Below, in pieces: positions 52,201 through 62,629 of a stretch of DNA of 64,000 nucleotides; the first letter of the stretch is position 1; every line of letters starts with the position of its first letter. The notes beneath the pieces are model-generated. The model ran no database searches and was not told the DNA's origin. It worked only from the letters and a program-made list of their open reading frames with translations. The stretch covers positions 14,107,746 to 14,171,745 of the forward strand of contig NC_135555.1 in the NCBI RefSeq assembly GCF_964340395.1. Reading direction: 5' to 3'. The DNA comes from Glandiceps talaboti. Its lineage: Eukaryota; Hemichordata; Enteropneusta; Spengelidae. Made by a program: the position numbers and the translations under genes.

Positions 52201-55200
52201 ATAGCATGTTGTACAGGTACAGGGTTGGAAAATTGTAAATATCAAACATTTTCAAACATTGAAATGTTTGTTTTGAATATTAAATCAGTTCAAATATAGT
52301 TATAGAAAGTTAAATTGTATTGCTTCATGTACCTACATCATGGAAACCATAGATATACTCCATAAGTTTATATATATTTTTGATATTTGACAGCAATCTG
52401 GTCCAGTTACCAGCATGGGGTCGATGCAACCATCCAGTTCCAGTAGTTATGTTCCAGCCCCAGGATACGGACCTTTCAGTGGTCTACCATATCAGTATGC
52501 TCCTGGCATGATGCCAAATCCATCTTTTGCACAACCTATGCTCCCAACTACAGGTAAGGCTGCTTCATTCAGTCTTTGGACTCCGCTGCTATAGTCGTTA
52601 GCCTTTGCTACATAGACTGTTGGCGTCCAGTACTTTTAGTTTATTAGTTCACAACAGGCACCACTCCTAGGAGGCTATGGTTCTGTCCATGTCTGTGTAC
52701 TTCAGCATACTGTGCATGCACTATTTTCTCTTGCATGCATATGTCTATGATAACAATTCTGGCTTTATAGAGGCTTGTGTCAAAGTCAAAGAAACTGCAT
52801 AATGAACTTAATAATATGCCATATTTTTAAAAGAACTGTCCCCATGAGGGCTAAAATCTCAACATAGTGACATGAAACAGCAAACAAAACAAAATGAGGA
52901 TAAAGAAACTTAGGTGATCTGAAACAAAGTTAGCAGAATGCGGAATACTACCATTTTTTGCTGCAATACTGGGTAATGATGATTTTATCAAAGAAGACCA
53001 ATAGTACTCAACTACAATGAACCCTCACTTCAGGTCTAAAAGCTGCCTCTGAACAGCACTCCTAGTGGCCAAACTATGCAATCTTTTGTCTTCTGCTAAC
53101 TGAAATATGGCATTATTTGTATTACCAAGAATTCTATGAGATTAATTTACATCTCGTAATAGCCCCAAAATACCTGTGTGTACATGTAGATAATTGGGGC
53201 TGTCTTCCAAGCAAATGTTATGAAAAGCAATATTTCAAGTGTATGATTACATACTTTGCATTTCAAGCCACCCGTTTACATACTAGTGGTGATTTCAAAT
53301 GTTGAATGAGTATTTTCACAAACGTAAGAAAGAAGTTTTAGAGAAGTAGGACTTGCCAAAACCTTCAAATGGATAGTGGACACCCCAGAAGATTGTAGGT
53401 ATGAAGTGTAGTTTAGAACCATTAATTGCTGATTATTTGATATCAGAAAACTAACTTGATCAAAAATGTTAGCGTAGTCAGTGAAGAATATTTCTAAACC
53501 TTCCCGTTATTGGTAAAGTGTAAGTTCAGTTCAGCAACCCTTTTAATGAAGGACTTGGTTTCTAGTAAGTCTGTGTAACTGTACCCTTAAAATAGGGTGT
53601 CAGACTTGAAAGGGTGAAGGGCAACACGTCAGAGAGTAGACAAAAATAATGGTGAGTGATAAACATGGTATTTCAGTCAAATTATTCAGTTGACCACCTT
53701 ATAATTTGACTTGGGGACGTACATGTATGGAATTCATGGTTTTGAAGAGTAAGTGGAAATCTCTTTAGTTTTGTTGTAATAATGTAATGGGTATAATTGG
53801 TTAATACCGCAAACAGGTGTTATCTAATGTATTTAAGTACTGTGAATGTATTTATTTTGGCGCACTCACAAATTTTAGCGAGAAGACATATTCTCATTTT
53901 GGCTCCATGTTATTTTGGCAGACAACAAATTTTTGACTATAGTATACTTCTGACAACATCTCTTTTGTGAGTACATGTATTAATTTGAAATAAATATGCC
54001 TTTATTACCTATGGGTTAATCAGAATTGACCAGTAAAAGTGGTTCTGTTTTAACGCCGATTGATTTTGCAGCACACATTATCTCAGACAAAATAAACTGG
54101 AGTAAGTGTAGAGCCAAGATACATAAGTTCACAGTATATCAATGCATGCAACCTTTGACCCCTGTCAGTGTTTGCATGCAGTTGTATGAGTTTTTATGCT
54201 CTACAGCATTGTTTATCCTTTTCATAGAGTGCAATAGTCTTTATGGTATGCGGAAACACAAAATCATCATTGATAGTTTCCTTAGCAAAATTGGCAGCAT
54301 GCATTTAGAAACCCCAACTTGCTGCTTTAAGCAATCAGAAAATAAATTTGAGAGTGAAAATTCATATATCAGACTGACCTTGCGCCGCTTTCACAATATC
54401 TCCATGTGCTAACAAGGTGAATGACCTCAAAATCTTTTGCTTTGTTCACATGCTAACACAAGACTTATGGGTGTTTATTGAAATGCTGATAATGGTGTTA
54501 ATGCTGGTATAATGTTTTTGGGCTGAATTACCTGCAAAGTTTTCCACTTTGTTGAACATTGCTCAAAACTATGAATGCAGTATCATGAAATATCATTACA
54601 AACATCACTTCATTGACTTGTTGATCCTGATATTGTTTTTGTGGTAAAACAGTAAAAGTAACAGTATTAGGGGCGAGATCAATAGTTCAATGTAGGATAA
54701 AGAACTAAATTCTTTTACTGGGGATGGTTGAGCCATATTAGTTATCATCCTACAAAAACAATTTTATTTTAATGTCTCTGTTTGTACCCCTAAATACAAA
54801 TATTTCTATAAAAACAATGTCGTCAAATTGAGAAATAGAAGAATTTTCGCCTTAATAAATGCATGGCACTAAAATAAAGTAGTGTAGACAAGAGAACTAT
54901 TTATTACTCACTACATACTGGCGTTGTATTCATAGCACTACATACTAATACATACTGATTTGAAATTGTGCTGTCTGAAACATTCTCAATTTTGGCCAAT
55001 TTCGTGGGGGGGGGGGGGGGGCGCTAATTGAAAGAATTTAGTTTTTTATCCTACATTGAACTATTGATCTTGCCCCGAGTTTCATTGAATTTCATATATA
55101 TTAAAAATCTGTGTTTGCCAAGAGGGCTTTAGACTGATTACCATCTGTTGCTGCTGGTCATATAGAGCAGAAAAGGACAGTCTTGGGCCTGGTGGCTGTT

Positions 55201-58200
55201 TTGATGCCATTTTGACATGAAGTAAAGTGGTTTTGAGTATGATTTTCATTTTATCAAGGGTGCAGTTACAGGAGCAATTGACTACTGAACCTCTTTTTCT
55301 AGGACAGTGCTGGAAAATCATTACAACTATTGTGGTATGACGTGTTAGTGTTTTTATGATGGTACATTACATTGGCAATGAGGAATTTCAAGGTTTTTGT
55401 CTTTTTTATTTTGTCAATTATGTTTAGAATTTTCTTTTCATTAGGGATTTGGCTATGGAATTTCCTCATGATGCGAATTAAAATCAATGATTCATTGTTT
55501 TTCCCGGTCTTTTTCCACCTCTTTTTGGATAGTCCACTATCTAAAGAACCAGCCATTCTTTCACTATACAGGACGCACAACACCTCCAGCACCCAGTAAA
55601 TCGCCAACAATGGAACAAGGAGTACAGGCCACAGAGTCGCCGAAAGACGACAGAGAAAGCACGGGCAAAGACGAAGGGGAACAATCAAAAACACAGAGAA
55701 GAGATTCAAGAGAAGAAAGACCGCCAAGCAGAGGACACCGGGATAGTCATGAGAACAGAGACAATAGAGATAGGAAAAGGGATTACCAACAGAGAGACTA
55801 TCAACAGAGAGATTATCAACAGCGAGATTATCAACAACAGAGACAAGGTAATCAGACAGGTGGCATTTTAGGATCTAAATTTGTAGTGAAACTCTCTTAG
55901 GGACAACCACACAATGTTGCTCAGGTTGACTAAACGTTGTTCGTTTAGGATAATAAAAAAAACCCTCTCCCTAAGTGAATTTTCACTTCACAAGTGCGAT
56001 ATCGATACATTTATATATGATGTAAACCTTAGTGAAAACTGTGGCGGTCACACCATTAGAATCAATGCAGTGTAAAAAGATGATGGTAAACACATTCAAA
56101 TACTACAGGAAACCCAGCACTGTATATCGCATTAGAAGTAAATTTTAATCAACTTATCAACAACCTGGTGTGTCATTACAAAATTTATGTACCAGTGATT
56201 AGTTGCACTGATGCACACACATACTGTTGGTATTTGCACTTGCAGTGCAATAACCACAAAAGTTATTTGCCTGTGTTGTGGATATATATGACTGGGATTA
56301 TGAATAGCAGTGATAAAAAGTAATTGTGTTAGGGCCACAAGATAAATTTTTAGTCGTTTCAGGGAGCTTCTTTTTCATGCTTATTTGGTAAGTGAAATTT
56401 TATGTCCAAAATCAGTGCATTTACATTTCTTATGTAGGTATATCAGGACTTGAATAGGTGTGAAAATGAGTTGTAGAACAATCCAAAGATGAATACCAGA
56501 GTCAGAGCTACGACTTATTTGGAATAGCGCCATGAAAAATATTTAAAGACTGATGGTATATTTTACCCTTTTCAGTGGAACATTTGCTCAAATTGTCTTT
56601 TTTTATTTGGTCATGTTAATATCAATAATTATTAACTTTAGAGGAGCAGGTCATAAATTGTGCTTGTGAGCATATGTGACTGTCTTGGGGGGGGGGGGGA
56701 AACAAAAGTTGGAATGGCGGCATTTAGAAAGCATTGGGAACTTACGATCAAGAAGAAAGTAAATCCGGTAAAATCCAGTAAAATCTGGTTTCCCAGTGAC
56801 TTTATAGTGGCTCCCAAACATCGTACAGTGTATGGGAAACTATTTCAGTTTAACTTGATTCCTCCCTCTCTGTAACCAGAGTTCCCCAACCTTAGCAAAA
56901 ACATTGTACAGAATGTTAAAAATAAATGTCATGACAAAAATTATGAATTGCAGCTGAGACATATTCAATAATGCAATAATATCCATTGGTTGATGCAATT
57001 TCTATCTGGACAGGTGGTAGTGGAGGAGGTGGTGGTGGCGGCGGTGGCAGAAGAGGTGGACGTGGAAGGCAAAACATTCGTACTGGTCAAGTAAAGTCAA
57101 GGGCAGATCCCATAAAATTTGAGCAAGATTTTGATTTTGAGAGCTCCAATGCAAAGTTTAACAAAGAGGCCATTGAGGATGAACTCCAACAGAAACTGAA
57201 AATCAGTACCCCCGGTAAGTTAGCTATTGTGCATTGTCAACACATCTAGATATTATTATTCACAATATTTTTCTTGGAAAATGTGAGTGACTTAAGGGGC
57301 CTTGTCAAAGTGAATTGGCAATGAGTTGTGACAACACCCTTATGTCAAGAGTATGTTCTGGCTGAGTGAAGAAATATATTGATGAATAATATAAAATTAT
57401 ATGTGGTACACATGTAAGGAAATATGAGGAAACAACGACAGTTCAGACATTAGACCCACATGTCACAGTATTGCAGGACCAATGTCAGTGACATAGATGT
57501 TGTCCCAGCATAGAATAACTTGGGTATAAATTCTATATTTTCTGTTCAAATGCATACAATTCATAACACAATCGATAATTTTCATCATTTTTTAAACATT
57601 GCCTTTTCTTACATTATTAATTTACTATTGCAGAAAGGATATTTCTGTTTTAAATGTTAAATTATTTCAACATGCATGTCTCGCGTATTTTTCAGCTGAT
57701 ACAAAAGTTGTAAATGGTGAAGAGAAACCAGCAGAAGAAACTCCGGCAGAAGAAGAGGAAGATGTTGTGTACTATGACAAAACAAAGTCATTCTTTGATA
57801 TGATTTCGTGTGAATCCGTAGAACGGGAAAAGAATAAAGGGTAAGCATTTGCAGATGATTGAAGTCGGCAGACTTCTGCCAGAACAAGGTGTCAGGAACG
57901 ATTTGTTTGTGAAAAGAAATAAAAGATTATGCAGTTGCCAGTCTTCTGGAATAAGATAACAAATTAGTAGGGTGGGAAAAAAGTTTGAGATGAAAGTCTT
58001 CTCTCAGAGCAATTGGTATTTTACCAGTGTTCATTCCTTCCTAAAATTATGGTACATGTATCATGTATCATAAACTAGGCCACTTTACTGGACCCCCCCA
58101 AATTTCCAAAACATTGGCAAAAACTTTGAAGTACAATCTGTGAAAGTTGGTGTTGTTTTTTTCACACAGTGCCAAAAATCGACCATCATGGAAAGAAGAA

Positions 58201-58530
58201 AGAGTTCTCAATGCTGAAACGTTTGGTATTCCTGTCGATGGACGTAGAGGAAGAGGTCGTGGTCGTGGATACCGTGGCCGCGGTTACTATGGAGGTGGTA
58301 ACCGAGGCTACAGAGGTGGTGGATATAGAGGTAACTACAGAGGAAATTACAGAGGAGGCTACAGAGGGGAACGACAAGATAGTGGTTATGGATATGGTTA
58401 CAATCGCAGAAATGTACAAAATGATGATGGATACAGTCGCAGAAATGTACAGAATGAAGATGGATATAATCGCAGAAATGTACAAAATGATGATGGATAC
58501 AGTCGCAGAAATGTACAGAATGAAGTATAA
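49252..58530 (+). CDS. LSM14: LSM14/RAP55 mRNP protein (seven coding exons)
   Basis: Coding exons: 49252-49372, 51422-51588, 52394-52553, 55572-55847, 57014-57214, 57696-57840 and 58170-58530. All introns are GT-AG with matching phases, giving 476 codons (from memory, human LSM14A is 463). The N-terminal Lsm domain is unmistakable ([52 protein letters not shown], residues 1 to about 80). The FDF box is at about 277-300 ([16 protein letters not shown]), the FFD box at about 333-349 ([14 protein letters not shown]) and the TFG box at about 363-378 (LNAETFGIP). RGG-rich segments lie at 243-260 and 381-428. The protein acts in translational repression and P-body assembly, partnering with DDX6, 4E-T and EDC4-type factors. 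Lineage-specific internal repeats are RDYQQ four times in exon 4 and an 11-residue RRNVQN(D/E)DGY(S/N) unit four times at the C-terminus. A cassette exon between exons 3 and 4 cannot be excluded. Confidence 0.95.
49574..49687 (+). CDS. Short ORF, signal-peptide-like, uncertain
   Basis: A 37-codon ATG frame in LSM14 intron 1 reads [18 protein letters not shown], a convincing hydrophobic leader. It ends in a dibasic site followed by QTWSF and stop. The surrounding 120 bp have more CpG than the intron as a whole. It could be a tiny secreted peptide, the first exon of an unseen gene, or chance. I know no matching precursor. Confidence 0.2.
   Translation: MAVYSLLVLVLGLLSTPAMKQTFDAASQAEKRQTWSF
50378..50717. 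mobile_element. Foldback MITE, family E
   Basis: The left arm 50378-50431 (GATGTTTAACTGGAAGGAAA, then CACTACAATTCC and AATGCAAATAGAC) is nearly the perfect reverse complement of the right arm 50663-50717. The arms are about 54 bp with few mismatches, which suggests a younger element. It lies in LSM14 intron 1, and about 230 bp of non-coding DNA separates the arms. Confidence 0.75.
53056..53105 (-). promoter_or_regulatory. CTCF-like word inside a dispersed repeat, copy 1
   Basis: GCACTCCTAGTGGCC reads on the minus strand as GGCCACTAGGAGTGC, one or two changes from a CTCF core. The following AAACTATGCAATCTTTTGTC and CTTCTGCTAAC match 62589-62625, so the word sits in a repeat copy. It is in LSM14 intron 3. 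Confidence 0.35.
54670..55076 (-). mobile_element. MITE family B, copy 2 (inverted)
   Basis: It begins GGGGCGAGATCAATAGTTCA and ends TGAACTATTGATCTTGCCCC, giving about 30 bp inverted ends. The interior is the reverse complement of the copy at 32574-32990 (CACTACATACTGGCGTTG, CATACTGATTTGAAATTGTG). A G16 run is at 55006-55021. It lies in LSM14 intron 3. Unlike copy 1, no clear target duplication was seen. Confidence 0.8.
57250..57393. mobile_element. MITE family C, copy 1
   Basis: Diverged inverted ends (ATTATTCACAATATTTTTCT against AGAAATATATTGATGAATAA) flank a centre shared with 59160-59318 (AAGGGGCC.TTGTCA, GTTGTGACA, CCCTTA.GTCA). It lies in LSM14 intron 5. Confidence 0.6.
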
Positions 58531-58540
58531 CATGAGGATG

Positions 58541-58546
58541 AATAAA
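58541..58546 (+). terminator. LSM14 proximal polyadenylation signal
   Basis: AATAAA begins 11 nt after the stop codon and is followed within 40 nt by a U/GU-rich stretch (TTTGTGTTATTGCTTTC). Four bases after it is a consensus splice donor (CAG|GTAAAC at 58550/58551), so cleavage would fall inside the intron. Confidence 0.5.
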
Positions 58547-58649
58547 ACAGGTAAACATTTGTGTTATTGCTTTCTAGTCCTTGGAAAAGACAGTTGTTGA
58601 CAGATTTATATACAACATAATAACAGAACAGGTTAATATTTTATTGTCT

Positions 58650-58990
58650 CGGATTTCTGATTGATTTTGGATTTTTAATTTATAAAACGAGTTTTATCAT
58701 GGCTTTCTACTTGAAAAATCAACGTGAAACAACATTGACCAAGTCTGTGTTTTGAACTCATTACATTGCAAAATGTTCAAAGATGTGTCAAAAAGTTTGT
58801 TATTGTACGTACAATAACAAACATTATACACGCATATTAATCTGTTGCAGTTTATTAGACAAACAAGGACTTGATATATGTTGTTTTACATTGATTTTTT
58901 TCAACTTGGAAGCCATGATAAAATTGTTTTGTAAATTGAAAATCAAAAATAAATACCCCATCCTTATCCATATGACCACTTCAAGTCCTC
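58650..58990. mobile_element. Foldback MITE, family A, copy 2
   Basis: The left arm TTGATTTTGGATTTTTAATT, CATTGACCAAGTC and the right arm (GACTTGATATATG, then CAAAAATAAATACCCCATCC and TTATCCATATGACCACTT) are imperfect reverse complements. They match the arms at 10500-10868. The outermost left end is missing or decayed. It lies inside the probable 3'-UTR intron of LSM14. Confidence 0.65.
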
Positions 58991-59159
58991 ATAAACACGT
59001 TTGTGTCGTTCAAAATTTTTCACAATAAAATTTTGTGTTCTATATATTGGTGTCAGTGCTTTCTAGGAAAAGACGTGGAAAAGATTACATGGATAAGCGC
59101 ATATGAAACTAAGTTTACATTTCTTATTGTAGGGACTCTTTCTATACCCATGCTATAAT

Positions 59160-59318
59160 AAATATTCCCCAGTATTTTTCTTCATTCAGCCAAGGAAAAT
59201 ACACATGACCAAAGGGGCCTTTGTCACTACGATTCCGAGATGCTAGACAAGTTGTGACAGCCCTTAGGTCACAAGTATTTTCCAGCTGAATGAAGAAAAA
59301 TATTGGGAGAATAACATA
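59160..59318. mobile_element. MITE family C, copy 2
   Basis: AGTATTTTTCTTCATTCAGC, then CAAGGAAAATAC at the left, pairs with GTATTTTCCAGCTGAATGAA, then GAAAAATATTGGG at the right. The arms are about 45 bp with few mismatches. The centre (AAAGGGGCCTTTGTCA) matches 57250-57393. Confidence 0.75.
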
Positions 59319-59344
59319 ATCATACCAGTGCCAGTAATAACAAA

Positions 59345-59500
59345 TTAAAATCGGGGAACATAATGGTAATTTTTGAACATTTTGACTGATATTTTGAACA
59401 CAGCAGAACCAGTGACGTAGACATACGTTGTTGTGACATAGAACGACCAGAGTATATAATTCATATTTTTTGTTCAATTTGACTCGTGCATGGTATAAGA
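59345..59500 (+). repeat. Dispersed repeat C, copy 2
   Basis: Collinear with 41265-41413 (CATTTTGACTGATATTTTGA, GACGTAGACATACGTTGTTG, ACATAGAACGACCAGAGTAT, CTCGTGCATGGTATAAG). Confidence 0.7.
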
Positions 59501-59701
59501 TGATGAACTTTACAACTTTGACAATTGTTCACTACTGATATCAACTGTTGTTACGTCATACAGTACTATTGTGTTCAATCTAACATCTTTCAGTTTACAG
59601 CTAATGAAAATTTGTGTCTGCATAATAGGCAGATGTTGTTGTGGTAAGGGACGATCGCACAATGTCACACCAGCTCAATAAACGAACTTCGTTCTTTTAG
59701 C

Positions 59702-59728
59702 GGGGGGGGGGGGGGGGGGGGGGGGGGG
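59702..59728 (+). repeat. Poly-G run of 27
   Basis: The longest of the many homopolymeric G or C tracts in the window. It is directly followed by a tRNA-like stretch at 59735-59860: CTCTACT/AGTAGAG can form a perfect 7 bp stem before GAGTTCAAGTCCC, a B-box-like word. That stretch may be a decayed SINE head. Confidence 0.9.
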
Positions 59729-59884
59729 AGTCTGGCATCAATGCATGGGATGGTGACATCGACCTGGATAGTATGCGCTTGAAAAGGCTCTACTCTAGTG
59801 TTAAGTAGAGGTTCTGAGTTCAAGTCCCAGCCCATTTGCACTTTTCGATTTTTGGCGATCTACAGTGTGTAATATGCTTCCAAA

Positions 59885-60061
59885 CAGGGCTCAAAATTAG
59901 CAGTAGAGTCAAAGGCACATAGGCTACTAAACATTACGTATCTAGATGAACAAATTTATAAGGTGGTAGTCTGTTAGACCAATGGAAATGAATGGAAAAT
60001 TGTAAACACTTCACTGTGCTCAATCTGACTACCAAGTGTAGTCGTTAAATTTGAGTCCTTG
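59885..60061. mobile_element. hAT-like MITE, 177 bp
   Basis: It starts CAGGGCTCAAAATTAG, and the minus strand of its right end reads CAAGGACTCAAATTTAAC. These imperfect inverted ends have the CAGGG style of hAT elements. The flanking 8-mers are not identical, so the target duplication is unproven. A left half of a related copy is at 9296. Confidence 0.5.
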
Positions 60062-60265
60062 TACAAAGTCATAGTGAAAGGCCCATGGAAAGACATGAAG
60101 TGTCGTGAAGTAGATATGATTCAAGGTTATCTGTTTAGTTCAATGGTTACATGTAGGAAAAAGATTGAAATGTGAATTTTTTTTTTTTGCAATAAGTACA
60201 AATCAACCTGGAGCCATGTAAATACTCTTGATTAAATTCATTTTTCTCTGCCTCTCTCTCCTCAG

Positions 60266-60420
60266 ATCACTTCAGGGAATCATTGTCTCTCCACCTTACA
60301 ATGAAGAATGAAACAGAATGCAGCTAATTTTCAGTGGGGCTGAGACTTCCTAATTATGGATTTTCAATATGAATGACACATTTGTCTGTTTTTTGTTTTC
60401 TCAGTCTTATTTGGGGATTT
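60266..60420 (+). other. Probable LSM14 3'-UTR exon
   Basis: A near-ideal acceptor (TTTTTCTCTGCCTCTCTCTC, then CTCAG) ends at 60265. The only unpaired plus-strand donor noted upstream is the one 20 bases after the LSM14 stop codon. Splicing 58550 to 60266 would place the junction in the 3' UTR. The 20 nt distance from stop to junction is under the roughly 50 nt that usually triggers nonsense-mediated decay. The exon's 3' end is not determined. Confidence 0.5.
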
Positions 60421-60429
60421 CAACTTTGA

Positions 60430-62570
60430 GTAAAGTGAAAGAAAAGTTAACTTAAAATTTTGTGTATAGCAATTAAGCTACTTATAAAACTTGAAAAGTA
60501 TTTTTTTTTTGTGTTCATGTTTATAAAGTATTTGGTAAAGGTAATTATTGTAAAAAGGAAAAGATTTAGAGGGATACACTTATCTTGGCTGGTCAGTAGA
60601 AAAGTTCACAACGCCCGAAGACCATGTAGTGTTAAGGAAAAGTTAGAAGATATTACTTGACTGTAAAAATGTCTTCCAAAGCTTTGATGATAGCACATTT
60701 TGACCATTGGTGGCGCTCTTTACTGTCCACTCAGTGGTTGAGAGTGTCGCGGTAGAGGTGGGATCTGAGAACAGTGGCAGTGTCATCTGTCTTCTGTACC
60801 AATATCTGATGGAAGTAAGATGTTGGTATTGAGAAGTGGCATGCATTCCAATTCTCTTTGTATATTGTATATCCAGGAGAACTCCTTCTGTGGCCAGTTG
60901 AAGGCTGTATTTATGAAGTGCCTTTTTGGGTTACTTTCGTCATCTCATCTATTCTATTTATCAAAAAGAAAAAAAAAAAAACATGTTCCGTAGTGAGCAA
61001 AAATTGAATTTTTTTTTTTTTGGAATCACAAGTATACCCGGCTGAATGTGTGTGACCAGGCAAGTGTTTCTAGACCTAGGTTTACAATCAATAATTAATT
61101 AAACTTGTCCATCCTGTGTGTTGTCATATCGCTTTCAAACATATATAAAATACTCAATATATTCAAGATAGTCACATATGTATCATTTTGAACAATGTCC
61201 GCCAAGTGAATGTGCTTTTTTTTTCAAGATTTTTTTCAGTCAGTACTGGTCTCCATGAAACCATACACTAAGAGCACAATTTATTAGTTTGAGATGTTGT
61301 TCATATAAAAAACAAAGATTGTGGTTTAGTCAGAACTCATGATTTTTCAAGTTATATTTCACATCTCTATTTGTCTTTCTCCGAGTGTCTCAAGTCTTAG
61401 GAAGTAACTACAGCAATAGTTTTAATTTGTTTCGAAAATACAGTACAGATTGATGTACAAGATCTTCTGCTGCATTTGATTAATTTTAGCCATATTGGGC
61501 ATTGACTGTTTGATAATGAGATACAGGAATATGCAAAATTAAAGACACTGTGGAGTGCGTCATAAACAAATTATGTTCACCGAGTATTCGTCAGAACTTT
61601 GCATCAAGCAATATCTCAGTTAGGTAACTCTGAAAAATTGTATGTATATACATTGAGTAATGGTTCCTCTACTTGTTTGTTTTAAATACTGAAGTCTGTG
61701 AAAACTTTTGAAAATGTGACGTATTTAGGTAATTACATCTCCAGACACCATCTGTCGATTGTCAGATTTTGTAAAACTTGGAAAATTTATGTTTTTACAG
61801 GCAAATATTGTGGTTGCCATACCAGCACCACACATGCAAATTTGAACATATAATGTGTGCCATAAGGTGTGCAAAAAAAAAATAGTTGTTGGTCAAAATG
61901 GGGCAAATAAATGTTCTTGCGAGTTCACTACAAAGTAAGGGATAACTTAGGGAACACCAAGTTTTGGCTATGGCAAACCCAAGAAATTGCTATCCTTCAG
62001 AGGAGCAACAAATTGACTTGGAGGGCGCACTTAAACAAGCCATCATTGTGTACACACCAGGCCTGTAATTACTCATCGTCAGCGCATGGTTAACAGGAGC
62101 ACCACCAACAACGAATATTTGCCTATTTTGATACATGCCTCCCGAACAACTCTACGATAGTGCACATAGCCCTTTGTCATCATCAGTCTTTGATTGTGAG
62201 GACAGATCTATCAATTATTGTGATTGGTTTAGAAGTTACGACAATCACCTTGTCTCAAAAGTGGTCTTGTTATTTGAACCTGACGAGGGTGTTTGACAAC
62301 GCATTATGATATTGGAAGTATTGCAAATTTGAATATAATAGAGAGTCTCTGTAATACACCGCGGTCTGGTTACCCATCAAAAAAAGTCATGCAAGGGCAG
62401 CCCAGATAAGACCAAATGATTGTTGAAACTTTCCATAATGTATATGCTTAATGAATATGATGCAAGAAACATTCATGTAATCTGTGTACCAATATAAAAA
62501 ACTGAAAGCAGGACTAAGTGATTGAATCAGGAATGTTATGTTGATATTGTGGGTTGGGGCAAAATCTCTT
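60430..62570. other. No gene or clear repeat seen
   Basis: AT-rich DNA downstream of LSM14. Part may be distal 3' UTR. The short frames here have no motif or splice context. Confidence 0.45.
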
Positions 62571-62578
62571 GTTGAATA

Positions 62579-62625
62579 GCGCCCCCAGTGGCCAAACTGT
62601 ATAACCTTTTATTCTTCTGATAACA
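62579..62625 (-). promoter_or_regulatory. CTCF-like word inside a dispersed repeat, copy 2
   Basis: GCGCCCCCAGTGG (62579-62591) reads CCACTGGGGGCGC on the minus strand, a strong match to the CTCF core. The following AAACTGTATAACCTTTTATT and CTTCTGATAACAGG align with the copy at 53056-53105. Orientation is the same as the pair at 21.0 kb. Confidence 0.45.
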
Positions 62626-62629
62626 GGAA

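Noticed and set aside
54026-54412. 128-codon frame in LSM14 intron 3
   Set aside because: It begins at a TTG, has no recognisable domain and no splice context.
58186-58558. Antisense and alternative-frame ORFs over LSM14 exon 7
   Set aside because: Created by the 33 bp repeat and RGG codons of the real frame.
59735-59860. A functional tRNA gene
   Set aside because: Only a B-box-like word and one hairpin; no acceptor-stem pairing or clear A box. At most a SINE relic.
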